Notes under the pieces: generated by a model
What the model saw: the letters and a program-made list of their open reading frames with translations, nothing else
Databases searched by the model: none
What the model was told of the DNA's origin: nothing
Program-made: the position numbers and the translations under genes
Assembly: GCA_934754655.1 (NCBI GenBank)
Contig: CAKVIC010000017.1
Coordinates: 1-30,573 of the forward strand
Direction of reading: 5' to 3'
DNA from: an uncultured Candidatus Melainabacteria bacterium
GTDB lineage: Bacteria; Cyanobacteriota; Vampirovibrionia; Gastranaerophilales; Gastranaerophilaceae
Length of the DNA stretch: 30,573 bases
Shown here: one piece after another, positions 16,718 through 24,712 of the stretch
Numbering within the stretch: the first letter of the stretch is position 1
Layout of the letters: each line of letters starts with the position of its first letter

Positions 16718-18381
16718 ATAAGTTTTTCAGACTGAAGTAATGAAATAATTTCTTTTATAGAATTTTTTGTTTTTTCTATGAAATCTTCAGCTAATTCTTT
16801 TGCAAAGTTTTTTTGTAAAACATTTAAAATATCTGCTTGCATATACTGATATACAAAAGTTGATTTCAAGATTGCAGATATCAAAGCTTGAGAAAAAATT
16901 CTGGTAGATAATATCGAGATAATATTATTTATTTGTGATAATTCTTCTTGCATAAAATCTTTGTATTCAAAAACGAATGGTTTGAGGTTTTCTAAATTAA
17001 TATTAGTACTATTATTTTCTATTTTTATATCATTGAATTTTGTATTTATAACACCTTTCAAATTAGCGCCAAAAGATGAAATATTATATATTTTGTTATG
17101 TTTAATCTGCGATATAATATTGTCAAAATGATTTATAAAAGCTGCGTAATCAGCTCTAGTATAAACCAATTCACCTGTTACTGATTTTACTTGTTGAATA
17201 TCTTTTTTTACGTTATCCACGATAATTTGATTTTGCGAAATCCGATTTATGTTTTCACCGTTTGCATAAATCTTATTATCTTTAAAAGCCAAATCGATTC
17301 CAGCAAGTATAATTTGAGAAAACCCCATTTTTATAGCAGAGATTAATGCCATAATAGATGCAGAACCGCTAGATTCATAACTTTTGATTTTGTTATGCAA
17401 ACTTAATTTTGTAAAAGTCGTATCAGCTTCTGAAAAGTAGTAATAAAAATTCTTAAAATTGAATTTTGTCACATTATTGTCAGCCCGGAAATCAAATATG
17501 CAATTTGTCTCAAATAAATTACCACTTATTTCGTTTAGAGTATCAGTTGCATTATATGCATCCATAAACACAACAAAATCCGGTGTAAGTTCATTTTGTA
17601 TTAAATACTTAGCAACTTTGTTTACTGCAATTATGACAAGTTGTTCTCGTTTTTCTTTTAGAATGTTTATGTTATCCGCTAATGAAGGCCCAGCACCTGC
17701 AATTAAGGCTGTTTTTCCATTGTATAAATTTTCAAGCTCAGAAAGTAAATATGATTTATTATTAATGTTAAAGGATAAGTTTAAAATACTGTTCATCAAC
17801 CATTTTTGAGAGAATTTTGTTATTGTATTAATATCAACCATTTTTGTTTTACAAGTATCAAAAACTTTCTGCGTAAGCATTAAGAACTCTTTATTTTTTA
17901 TAATTGCATAATTTGGAATATATACTATTTCAACTTTATCTTTTGTTAAATAAATTGAAGAAAGTTTACTTGCAAATTCGTCTAAATCATTTGAAATATA
18001 TACTCTTCCACTTGTTAAATGTTGTGAAATATCAACATTTTGCAATACAAAATGCAATAAATTTAAATCGGGTTCATATATCATAATTCTAGAAGGATAT
18101 TTATTAAAAGTTTCATCTAATAAATAACAAAGCCCAATTCCAAAATTTATAATAATATCATTTTTTTGCATTTGATTTTTTATAGTATTTTCAAACATTT
18201 TTTGAATAGCTTGGCGCGGATTTTTTAAATCATCAATAGGCAGATTATTTTTTAATAATACATAATCATTAGAACTACTCATGCAATAAGACATGCCACT
18301 TTTTGACTCAATTTCAGAAATTCGACTAAGTCGGCGTTTTAAGGCAGGATTATCTATCGCTTTTAAATTCTTATTAAACAT
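16714..18381 (-). CDS. Maf/DUF115-family glycosyltransferase (motility accessory factor-like)
   Basis: This 555-residue protein matches the motility-associated factor family, which transfers nonulosonic acids such as pseudaminic or legionaminic acid to flagellin Ser/Thr in the cytosol. An N-terminal region (1-200) precedes the DUF115/MptE-like Rossmann core, with ALIAGAGPSLADNINILKE (225-243), TPDFVVFMDA (266-275) and a later SSGSASIMALISAIKMGFSQIILAGIDLAF block split over about 340-372. The C-terminal 150 residues are helical. A leader of about 28 nt carries GGGAG, rather far (12 bases) from the ATG. No flagellin or sugar-synthesis genes lie beside it, so the acceptor is unknown; surface glycoproteins are an alternative. 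Confidence 0.85.
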   Translation of the reverse strand: MFNKNLKAIDNPALKRRLSRISEIESKSGMSYCMSSSNDYVLLKNNLPIDDLKNPRQAIQKMFENTIKNQMQKNDIIINFGIGLCYLLDETFNKYPSRIMIYEPDLNLLHFVLQNVDISQHLTSGRVYISNDLDEFASKLSSIYLTKDKVEIVYIPNYAIIKNKEFLMLTQKVFDTCKTKMVDINTITKFSQKWLMNSILNLSFNINNKSYLLSELENLYNGKTALIAGAGPSLADNINILKEKREQLVIIAVNKVAKYLIQNELTPDFVVFMDAYNATDTLNEISGNLFETNCIFDFRADNNVTKFNFKNFYYYFSEADTTFTKLSLHNKIKSYESSGSASIMALISAIKMGFSQIILAGIDLAFKDNKIYANGENINRISQNQIIVDNVKKDIQQVKSVTGELVYTRADYAAFINHFDNIISQIKHNKIYNISSFGANLKGVINTKFNDIKIENNSTNINLENLKPFVFEYKDFMQEELSQINNIISILSTRIFSQALISAILKSTFVYQYMQADILNVLQKNFAKELAEDFIEKTKNSIKEIISLLQSEKLI

Positions 18382-18407
18382 ATCTTTTTTAATCTCCCTA
18401 TAGGTTT

Positions 18408-18436
18408 AAAATAGCATAGGCTCTTTTAAAAGTAAA
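18408..18436 (-). promoter_or_regulatory. Promoter of the Maf-like gene
   Basis: Minus strand: TTTACT (18436-18431), 17-base spacer, TATTTT (18413-18408) extended by TGC at 18416-18414. The predicted start is near 18401. Confidence 0.55.
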
Positions 18437-18442
18437 GGTAAC

Positions 18443-19330
18443 TTACTTCTGTTTTGCGTATCTGGAGTCAATATTTTTTTCAAATTCAACAAAGATTTCA
18501 TTACCTACTAACTGTTCAAGTCTAGAGCGTTTTTCAAAAAAACTTCCTTGAACTTTTTGTTGTTCATCTAATGCACTTCTATAAAAAGTGTCAGTTATAA
18601 GAATAACTTCTCGATTTTTATTTTGAGCATTTTCGTAATTTTTCTTATATTTAGCGACCATTTCTGCAGACATATTATAAAGTTCTCTAGCGGTAATATA
18701 GTCATAGTACATATCCACAACTTTTTGTTGTAAATCCTCGACTTTACGCACTAATATAATCATATCTGCATCTGTTACTTGGCTATACTTGTAATTTAAA
18801 GCTTTTGTATCTGTTGACATTATGCCTAAAGTATTTCCGCCAATTAAAGCAGCGCTTGCCAAAACCGGATTACCGGTGCCGGCTCCTATTAAAGTCGACA
18901 TACCAGCAATTGTGGATAAAACTTTTTTAACAGCTCCAGAATCAGGCTTATCTTTATCCGGATTTGATAATTTATAAATCGCAAATTTGATGGTATCGCT
19001 ACCTGTAGCAGCACCTTGCCAAAGTAACGATAAATCTTGCAACATATCATTATAATCAAGATCTAATGTTTTAGAAATTTCTAATGACATTTTTTTTATG
19101 CTTAAATCAGCATAGGTTATTTCAGTATTAACATTTGTTATATCTTCTTTTTGTACAATAGGTTTGATTGTGGGTTGAACATCGTATTGATACTTAATCT
19201 CTGGCATATCAGTTGTGCCAAGTCTGTAAAATTTATCTTTAGGAGATTTTACATCTGATAAATCAATGGCCACAGATGTTAAAACGATATTAAAAAGAAC
19301 AAATAAGGATAACAAAATTTTATTTTTCAT
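18443..19330 (-). CDS. Exported protein of the LWQG paralogue pair, second gene, 295 aa
   Basis: A signal peptide (1-21, ending LTSVA) precedes a linker and a conserved core shared with the upstream gene. The core holds LWQGA (103-107), KFAIYKL, a small-residue hydrophobic stretch (about 135-172, STLIGAGTGNPVLASAALIGG in part) and VEDLQQKVVDMYYDY (197-211), then a long coiled coil to the end. The coiled-coil tail with periodic Tyr/Asn/Ala recalls one helical hairpin of TolC-like outer-membrane proteins, but there is no full TolC repeat. An AAGGAGG ribosome site lies inside the preceding gene, which it overlaps by 11 bases. The hydrophobic core could insert in the outer membrane. The function is unknown. 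Confidence 0.82.
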   Translation of the reverse strand: MKNKILLSLFVLFNIVLTSVAIDLSDVKSPKDKFYRLGTTDMPEIKYQYDVQPTIKPIVQKEDITNVNTEITYADLSIKKMSLEISKTLDLDYNDMLQDLSLLWQGAATGSDTIKFAIYKLSNPDKDKPDSGAVKKVLSTIAGMSTLIGAGTGNPVLASAALIGGNTLGIMSTDTKALNYKYSQVTDADMIILVRKVEDLQQKVVDMYYDYITARELYNMSAEMVAKYKKNYENAQNKNREVILITDTFYRSALDEQQKVQGSFFEKRSRLEQLVGNEIFVEFEKNIDSRYAKQK

Positions 19331-20192
19331 TTTTGCCTCCTTTTTTTACTTTTTTATCATTTTTTGTATTTGAATCTTTATAAAGAACTGAATCAAAGTC
19401 ATATTGATATAATTCTAAAGAATCAACAGCTTTTTTGCCGGCTAATCTTTGTAATTGAATATGATATTTTTTTGCGGCTTGTTCTAATTCAAATTCCTGA
19501 AGTCGCATAGAATCATATTGAGAATTAGAAATCGCTATTTCTAATAAATCAGAGCTTTTCAAAGCATTTGAATGGTTTCTGCTATAAAGCAAAATCTTTG
19601 AGCGTGTAGTTTTTAATTGGCTTAGTGTACTTTTGTAATTATAATAAGAACTTACTAATGAATCTTGAAGTTGTTCAACCATGCTCGCTAATTCAATAAG
19701 CTCTGTATCAGTAAGTGGTGTTTCTTGTGGAACGTTTTTTTTGTTTAATAATCCTTGAGCAAGTCTACCAGCGGAAAAAGCAGAAGTTTGTATTGCCGGA
19801 TTTGCCCCCATTAAGCTTGGGACAAAAGAAGCACCCGAAACGACAGCCGACAAAGTTTTTGCCATTAAAGAAGAGTGAATTCGCCTTTGCGATTCAGGTG
19901 TCGCAAGTTTTTTTAGAGCGAATTCTATAACTTGATTGTTTTCAACTGTTCCTTGCCATAATTTTTCTAAATCTTTTACATCATGTTTTTTTTGTTCTTC
20001 AATAAGGTTTGCTAAAGTTTCTGTGTCATTTATTAGTAAAGAACCGGATATTGTTTTCTTTTGAGAATCTATTATTACATCAGGTTTTTCAACAGAATTT
20101 TTATCTAAAACGACCGATTCTGAAAGTACTAAATCTGTTGATAATACCCAAAATAATAATGATAAAACTATACTCCCCAATATCTTTTTCAT
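19320..20192 (-). CDS. Exported protein of the LWQG paralogue pair, first gene, 290 aa
   Basis: The signal peptide (1-25) is rich in Leu/Val/Phe. The core matches the downstream gene without net gaps: LWQGT at 78-82 and VEQLQDSLVSSYYNY at 172-186 are 94 residues apart, exactly as in the partner. Between them lie EFALKKLATPE, a small-residue hydrophobic region around SFVPSLMGANPAIQTSA, and TDTELIELA. The C-terminal third is coiled coil, ending in a Lys-rich tail. It appears to be translated from a leaderless mRNA (see 20199-20227). The two proteins probably form a heteromeric envelope complex; that is inference from duplication and coupling. Confidence 0.82.
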   Translation of the reverse strand: MKKILGSIVLSLLFWVLSTDLVLSESVVLDKNSVEKPDVIIDSQKKTISGSLLINDTETLANLIEEQKKHDVKDLEKLWQGTVENNQVIEFALKKLATPESQRRIHSSLMAKTLSAVVSGASFVPSLMGANPAIQTSAFSAGRLAQGLLNKKNVPQETPLTDTELIELASMVEQLQDSLVSSYYNYKSTLSQLKTTRSKILLYSRNHSNALKSSDLLEIAISNSQYDSMRLQEFELEQAAKKYHIQLQRLAGKKAVDSLELYQYDFDSVLYKDSNTKNDKKVKKGGKNEK

Positions 20193-20198
20193 AATAAA

Positions 20199-20227
20199 TT
20201 TATAACCTAAATTTCAATATAATGCAA
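20199..20227 (-). promoter_or_regulatory. Leaderless promoter of the exported paralogue pair
   Basis: Minus strand: TTGCAT (20227-20222), 17 bases, TATAAA (20204-20199), six bases, then ATG at 20192. Transcription is predicted to begin at the start codon. No ribosome site is present. Confidence 0.7.
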
Positions 20228-20263
20228 ATTCTCTTTCATAAAATTAAAAAATCGCAATATTTC

Positions 20264-20292
20264 TTGTGTTTTTAATAAAAAACCGATATAAT
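20264..20292 (+). promoter_or_regulatory. Leaderless promoter of the PilZ-like/TPR/kinase operon
   Basis: TTGTGT (20264-20269), 17 bases, a consensus TATAAT (20287-20292), seven bases, then ATG at 20300. There is no purine-rich ribosome site before the ATG or before the alternative ATG at 20309. Confidence 0.72.
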
Positions 20293-20299
20293 ATAAGTT

Positions 20300-20896
20300 A
20301 TGGAACTAATGAATGTCGGGCAAAATATAGCTCTTTTTTTAAAAAAAGATTTGAGTTTTGTAGAAATTTTGTGCAAAATAGAACAAGTTTTTGAAGATAG
20401 ACTGGTTTTAGCATTGCCAAAATATTTTATGCGCTATATTGAATTGTTACAAGTCGGTTGTAAATTAACTGCAAAAGTTATTTCGCCATTCGGGACTCTT
20501 GATTTTAATTCTGTCGTAATATCTTCGCCATTAGAAGAAAATTTTTCAATAGAATTTGATAAAAATGCTTATAATTTATCACCAAATGGGGAAAAACAAT
20601 CATTACAAGTTTTTGATGATATTGAAATTAAATATAGTGGAAAAACTTTGCATCTTAAAACATTAGAAATATCTCCAACAGAAATTATATTTTCTTCTAA
20701 AGAAAAGTTTAAAGTAGATGATATAATTGAAGCGACTATTTATTTGTCGAATAATTATGGTATAATTAAATTCAAAGGTATTATTTCTGATTTTGATAAA
20801 TCATATCCGGATGAATATACTGCAAAATATATTTCTATGGATGAACAAAATCGAAAACTTTTACTTTATTATATTTATATGAACACTGATTTATAA
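20300..20896 (+). CDS. PilZ-like domain protein, 198 aa
   Basis: Two beta-rich halves are visible. The N-terminal half (1-95: VGQNIALFL, LVLALPKYF, VGCKLTAKVISPFG) resembles the YcgR N-terminal flagellar-brake domain. The C-terminal half (about 105-198) has PilZ-like strands, FKVDDIIEATIYLS and FKGIISDFD, and the typical closing YTAKYISMDEQNRKLLLYYIY. The c-di-GMP-binding RxxxR and D/NxSxxG residues are not evident, so it may be a non-binding relative. It is first in an operon: the TPR gene follows after a few bases. A role in motility or surface control would fit the Maf gene nearby, but this is inference. Confidence 0.6.
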   Translation: MELMNVGQNIALFLKKDLSFVEILCKIEQVFEDRLVLALPKYFMRYIELLQVGCKLTAKVISPFGTLDFNSVVISSPLEENFSIEFDKNAYNLSPNGEKQSLQVFDDIEIKYSGKTLHLKTLEISPTEIIFSSKEKFKVDDIIEATIYLSNNYGIIKFKGIISDFDKSYPDEYTAKYISMDEQNRKLLLYYIYMNTDL

Positions 20897-20910
20897 GATT
20901 GGAACAACTT

Positions 20911-22500
20911 ATGAAAAATTTAATGGACAAAACAGATAATGATTCTTGCAAAAAAAATAAAATGGTCAATCAAATTGAACGTTGTCGTATGGATTTGCAA
21001 AAAGATCCTGCAAACCCTAAGCTTCATGAACGTTTAGCTGATTTATACATGAAATGGCATTTAGATATAAACAATGCTTGCCAATATGTAGATGAAGCAA
21101 TAACTGAGTACCAATTAGCAATGGAATCTTTAATTGATTTTCCAGAAATTTATTATAAGCTTGGTGTAGCATTTTATTATAAAGGTGATTTAGATAAAGC
21201 TTTGAAATATTTAACAACAGCTTTAGAAAAAAAGCATAATTATTATGATGCTTATTATATGATAGCTGAAACTTTTGTAAAAAAAGCTCATTTCACAGAT
21301 GCTATAGATGCGGCTGAAGCAGCAATTCAGTGTGCACCTATAAAATCGTCAACAGCACATTTTTTATTATATAAATTATATGAAACATCATCTTTTAAAA
21401 ATTGGAGAACTAAGCTTAAAGCTTTTAAAGAAAGAATTTTGGCTATATTATTAATACCATTTGAAAAAAGAGCGATTACAAACATTTTAAAATCACTTTA
21501 TTATTTAAAATTTTTAAAACTATTCCTTTTAGGAACTTGGACTATACAAATAAAAGATTATGAAAAGGCTGTAGCTCTTTATCGTAATGCGATAGAATCA
21601 GCACCGGGATTAACGCCTTTATATTGTGTTTTAGGTGATATTTATACTGCAACTGGTCATTATGAGGATGCAATAACTGAGTATAAAATGGCTATTTGGC
21701 TTGATTCTTTTAATGTAATTGCATATAGACATCTATGCCACGCGTATGAAGAGCAAGGTGATTATCTTAATGCAATTGATATTTATCAGAAATTAATTGC
21801 GATGGCACCTACAATACCGGATTTGTATTCAAATCTTGCAAATATTTACTATATAAAAGGTGACTTTGATTTAGCAATAACTAATTATCAAACAGCAATT
21901 ACACTAAATCCTAATCGAAGCTGGACGAGTGTTATTGCGCAAACATTAGGTTTTGTTTATCAAGAAAATAAGTCTGATATTGATGCAGCAATTTCAGCTT
22001 ATCAAACAGCCTATGTTTTAACCCCTGAAGATATTGATATTTATGTTAATTTAGGTAGCGCATTTTATGATAAAGAAGATTATGCTAATGCGTTAACTGT
22101 TTATAGACAAGCGCTTGAATTACAACCGCATAATCCTAAAATCCATTGTAATTTGGGATTCTTATATTGGGGCAAAGGAAACACAGAAGAAGCTATTAAA
22201 TCTTATGAATTAGCAATTAAGTATAATCCTGCTTATGAAATTGCATATAATAATTTAGGTGCAATCTATTTAGATGATTTAGGTATGGTAAACAAAGCAA
22301 TTGATTGTTTTAAAAAAGCTGTGGAATCTAATCCTAATTATGCTTTAGCACATTTCAATTTGGCTCGTTCTATATCAATCATCGGCGATAAAGTTGAAGC
22401 TGCAAAATTGTATCAAACAGCTCAAGACATCAATAAAATTACGCAAGAAATTGATCCGCGTGACATTGCAGACAAAATTAGTCAATTATTTGAGTCATAA
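20911..22500 (+). CDS. Tetratricopeptide repeat protein, about 529 aa
   Basis: About ten TPR units are visible, e.g. FPEIYYKLGVAFYYKGDLDK, LYCVLGDIYTATGHYEDAI, LYSNLANIYYIKGDFDLAI, IYVNLGSAFYDKEDYANAL and IAYNNLGAIYLDDLGMVNKA. They have the W/L-G-Y-A-F-A-P spacing, and an irregular hydrophobic helical segment interrupts them near 175-215. TPR superhelices act as protein-docking scaffolds; the cargo is not readable. I chose ATG 20911, with TTGGAA 7 bases upstream, over the TTG at 20899, which lies two bases after the previous stop. There is no signal peptide. It is co-transcribed between the PilZ-like protein and the kinase. The N-terminal 20 residues are disordered and Lys/Asp-rich. Confidence 0.9.
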   Translation: MKNLMDKTDNDSCKKNKMVNQIERCRMDLQKDPANPKLHERLADLYMKWHLDINNACQYVDEAITEYQLAMESLIDFPEIYYKLGVAFYYKGDLDKALKYLTTALEKKHNYYDAYYMIAETFVKKAHFTDAIDAAEAAIQCAPIKSSTAHFLLYKLYETSSFKNWRTKLKAFKERILAILLIPFEKRAITNILKSLYYLKFLKLFLLGTWTIQIKDYEKAVALYRNAIESAPGLTPLYCVLGDIYTATGHYEDAITEYKMAIWLDSFNVIAYRHLCHAYEEQGDYLNAIDIYQKLIAMAPTIPDLYSNLANIYYIKGDFDLAITNYQTAITLNPNRSWTSVIAQTLGFVYQENKSDIDAAISAYQTAYVLTPEDIDIYVNLGSAFYDKEDYANALTVYRQALELQPHNPKIHCNLGFLYWGKGNTEEAIKSYELAIKYNPAYEIAYNNLGAIYLDDLGMVNKAIDCFKKAVESNPNYALAHFNLARSISIIGDKVEAAKLYQTAQDINKITQEIDPRDIADKISQLFES

Positions 22501-22527
22501 AAATAAAATTAATGGAATTAAAGTAAC

Positions 22528-23412
22528 ATGAATGATGATAAAGAAGGTTTATCAAATTTGATAAACAAGGAATTAAATGCAACTGATAAAATCTTAAAAC
22601 CGGATTTTACACAAAAAACAGGACGAGAATTCTTAGCATTTTATTTGCAGTCAAAATTTAAGCAAATTTTAGCGTATGATACAAAAGCTACTCAGCCAAT
22701 ATTTGTGGATGTTAAATATGATTTTATACAAAGATTTTCAAGACGTTTAATATCTAATCCTTCAAAAAAAATTATGATAGGTATCACTGGGGAATCTGCT
22801 TCTGGTAAATCTACAATTTGCAAAACAATTTCAAATGTTATACAGCATTATAATATGCCGGTTACGATATTATCAACAGATAATTATTTTAATGACATAT
22901 CTGAATTAATAAAAGTATATGGTTCTTTTGACGCTTTGCGTGATAATGGATATGATGTTGATTCTCCTGAAAGTTTTCAATTAGATGTTTTGCATGAAGA
23001 TTTAATAAAAATATCAGAAGGGGAAAATATTTATTCGCCTGAATATTTATTAAATGGCACGGGCGTATCAGTTCCAAAATCAAAATTTGTACCGTCAAAT
23101 AAAATTATTGTTGTTGAAGGTATGGCATCAATGTACAAAGATATTAAGGATATTTTTGATTTAAAAGTTTATATTGAAACTGATATTGAGATAAGAAAAG
23201 AACGTTTTATGAAGCGAGCTTATACTGAACGTAATCAGGATTTAGGTAACGCTGAAAAACACTGGGAATATATTCTCGGTGCAGGCGAAAGATATGTAAA
23301 ACCCGTAAGAGAAGAATCAGATTTAGTATTAAATGGTGATACAAATCTGCAATATTTTGGAAAAATGCTTGAATATATTCATGCAATTACCAATAATTTT
23401 GAAGGAGAATAA
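22528..23412 (+). CDS. Uridine kinase-like P-loop kinase
   Basis: This protein belongs to the phosphoribulokinase/uridine kinase family. An N-terminal extension (1-78) precedes IMIGITGESASGKST, whose Walker A is at 88-96. STDNYFND (about 113-120) is the substrate-loop Asp/Tyr block; YDVDSPESFQLDVL and IIVVEGM (Walker B-like) follow, then a lid with RKERFMKRAYTERN. The C-terminal REESDLVLNGD is typical of uridine kinases. The substrate is probably a nucleoside or sugar; uridine is the default, though the extension sets it apart from ordinary Udk. Only a weak ribosome site precedes the ATG. The stop is four bases from the convergent FAD gene. Confidence 0.82.
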   Translation: MNDDKEGLSNLINKELNATDKILKPDFTQKTGREFLAFYLQSKFKQILAYDTKATQPIFVDVKYDFIQRFSRRLISNPSKKIMIGITGESASGKSTICKTISNVIQHYNMPVTILSTDNYFNDISELIKVYGSFDALRDNGYDVDSPESFQLDVLHEDLIKISEGENIYSPEYLLNGTGVSVPKSKFVPSNKIIVVEGMASMYKDIKDIFDLKVYIETDIEIRKERFMKRAYTERNQDLGNAEKHWEYILGAGERYVKPVREESDLVLNGDTNLQYFGKMLEYIHAITNNFEGE

Positions 23413-23416
23413 TATT

Positions 23417-24712
23417 TTAATTTAATTTTGCTAAATATTTAGCAAGCCCTTCGCCCATAGAAAAGCAAGATGGAATAATCCTTAAAGCTGCTTGTGATTT
23501 AAAATCAGCAGAAATACACCTTCCTATTACGTAGACATTTGAATATTTATCAGCAATAAGTGATTCAATTGGCAATTGATAATCTTGAAAAACTTTTTGC
23601 AATACAGAATTATTCTTTTTATCAGAATGTATATCAACTGGATAGTTTGATTGAACAACAGGAGTCTCGAATTTTTTTCCGTTTATTAAATCTTGATAAG
23701 TATATATATATTTCCCTTTAACTCGTTTAGAAACGCGTATTCCAAGAGTATTTGCAATAGATGAAATGTAAGCATTTTCAAAGCCTGCAAGGTATTTTTT
23801 ACAAAAATTGGTTAAACGAAGTATGCTTGCGCGCCCATCTATATAAGCTTTTGAACGATTATTGTATTCTTTTAACAAACGAGGTGCGTTAAACGCAATA
23901 GAATCAGCCGTTCCAGCAACTGAAAACATTTGAAAATAGTTAGAGTCTTCTACTGTTATGATGTTATCTTTGATAGCTTGCTCGAAAAGTGGTGATAATG
24001 CCCATTTGCGCGTTGTATCCCAAGTATAAGCTGTTGACAAATATGTATGGCCATCTATTTCATAAGAGGTTGTAACTTCACGGTCTTTATCATAATCCAT
24101 AAGCCATTGACTAAATTTTTTAACGTCAATACCAGATAAAATAAATCTTAAATTAATTGGTTGAGATTCATTTTCAAAATTTTCTAAAAAATTGCAAGAA
24201 ATTTTTTTACAAAAATTTGCATCACCCGTCGCATCTACAAAGTGTTTCGATTCGGTATATACCGATAACGGATTTTGAGAGGGAGCGACTAAAGCTAAAT
24301 CATTATCAGTATATTCCGATTCGATATATACTGATAATACTTTATTGCCTTTTTGTTTAAAATCTTTTATACATGATTCAAATAATACATCAACACCAAC
24401 TTCTTGCATAATTGAGTCTAGCACAATTTTAAGAAGTTCAGGATTAAACCAACCAATATTACCATCACCGTATTTTATTGCACCACCCAAATCATGCAAT
24501 CTTTTATATAATAAATTATAAAAATCATTATTAATAGCATTATCAGAGGTTTTCATTGCCGGAATTACTAAAGATGATGTAATTGAGCCTCCTAGGTAGG
24601 AATTTTTTTCTACAATTAAAGTTTTTAACCCTCTTTTTGCAGAATTATATGCGCAACTTACACCAGCAGTTCCACCACCAACAATAATTACATCATATTT
24701 TTTCAATGTCAT
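23417..24712 (-). CDS. FAD-dependent oxidoreductase (FAD_oxidored family) carrying palindromic-element insertions
   Basis: The FAD-binding Rossmann motif is at the N-terminus, VIIVGGGTAGVSCAYNSAKRG (split 8-28), with the ribose-binding Glu in LIVEK (32-36). VDATGDA (159-165) and the C-terminal VYVIGRCISADFKSQAALR block complete the signature of the PF12831-like family. The substrate is unknown. Residues 126-158, just before VDATGDA, hold two copies of an element-derived peptide: LSVYIESEYTDN (126-137) and LSVYTESKHF (149-158). In relatives this is a short loop leading into the VDATGD strand. The gene starts 20 bases inside the end of the methyltransferase gene, so the two are expressed together and may act in one pathway. 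Confidence 0.88.
   Translation of the reverse strand: MTLKKYDVIIVGGGTAGVSCAYNSAKRGLKTLIVEKNSYLGGSITSSLVIPAMKTSDNAINNDFYNLLYKRLHDLGGAIKYGDGNIGWFNPELLKIVLDSIMQEVGVDVLFESCIKDFKQKGNKVLSVYIESEYTDNDLALVAPSQNPLSVYTESKHFVDATGDANFCKKISCNFLENFENESQPINLRFILSGIDVKKFSQWLMDYDKDREVTTSYEIDGHTYLSTAYTWDTTRKWALSPLFEQAIKDNIITVEDSNYFQMFSVAGTADSIAFNAPRLLKEYNNRSKAYIDGRASILRLTNFCKKYLAGFENAYISSIANTLGIRVSKRVKGKYIYTYQDLINGKKFETPVVQSNYPVDIHSDKKNNSVLQKVFQDYQLPIESLIADKYSNVYVIGRCISADFKSQAALRIIPSCFSMGEGLAKYLAKLN
24245..24268 (-). repeat. Palindromic element, half copy 1 (in FAD gene)
   Basis: Contains the perfect 12-bp palindrome CGGTATATACCG (24253-24264) flanked by TTTCGATT and ATAA. It matches half copy 2 (25219-25242) at 23 of 24 bases. 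On the minus strand it encodes LSVYTESK (residues 149-156). Confidence 0.8.
24302..24338 (-). repeat. Palindromic element, full copy 1 (in FAD gene)
   Basis: Perfect 13-bp arms ATTATCAGTATAT (24302-24314) and ATATACTGATAAT (24326-24338) flank TCCGATTCGAT. It encodes LSVYIESEYTDN (126-137) in frame. The transcript could fold into a long hairpin. Confidence 0.9.

Noticed and set aside
20899..20910. TTG start for the TPR protein
   Set aside because: It lies two bases after the previous stop without a ribosome site; the ATG at 20911 has TTGGAA at a usable distance.
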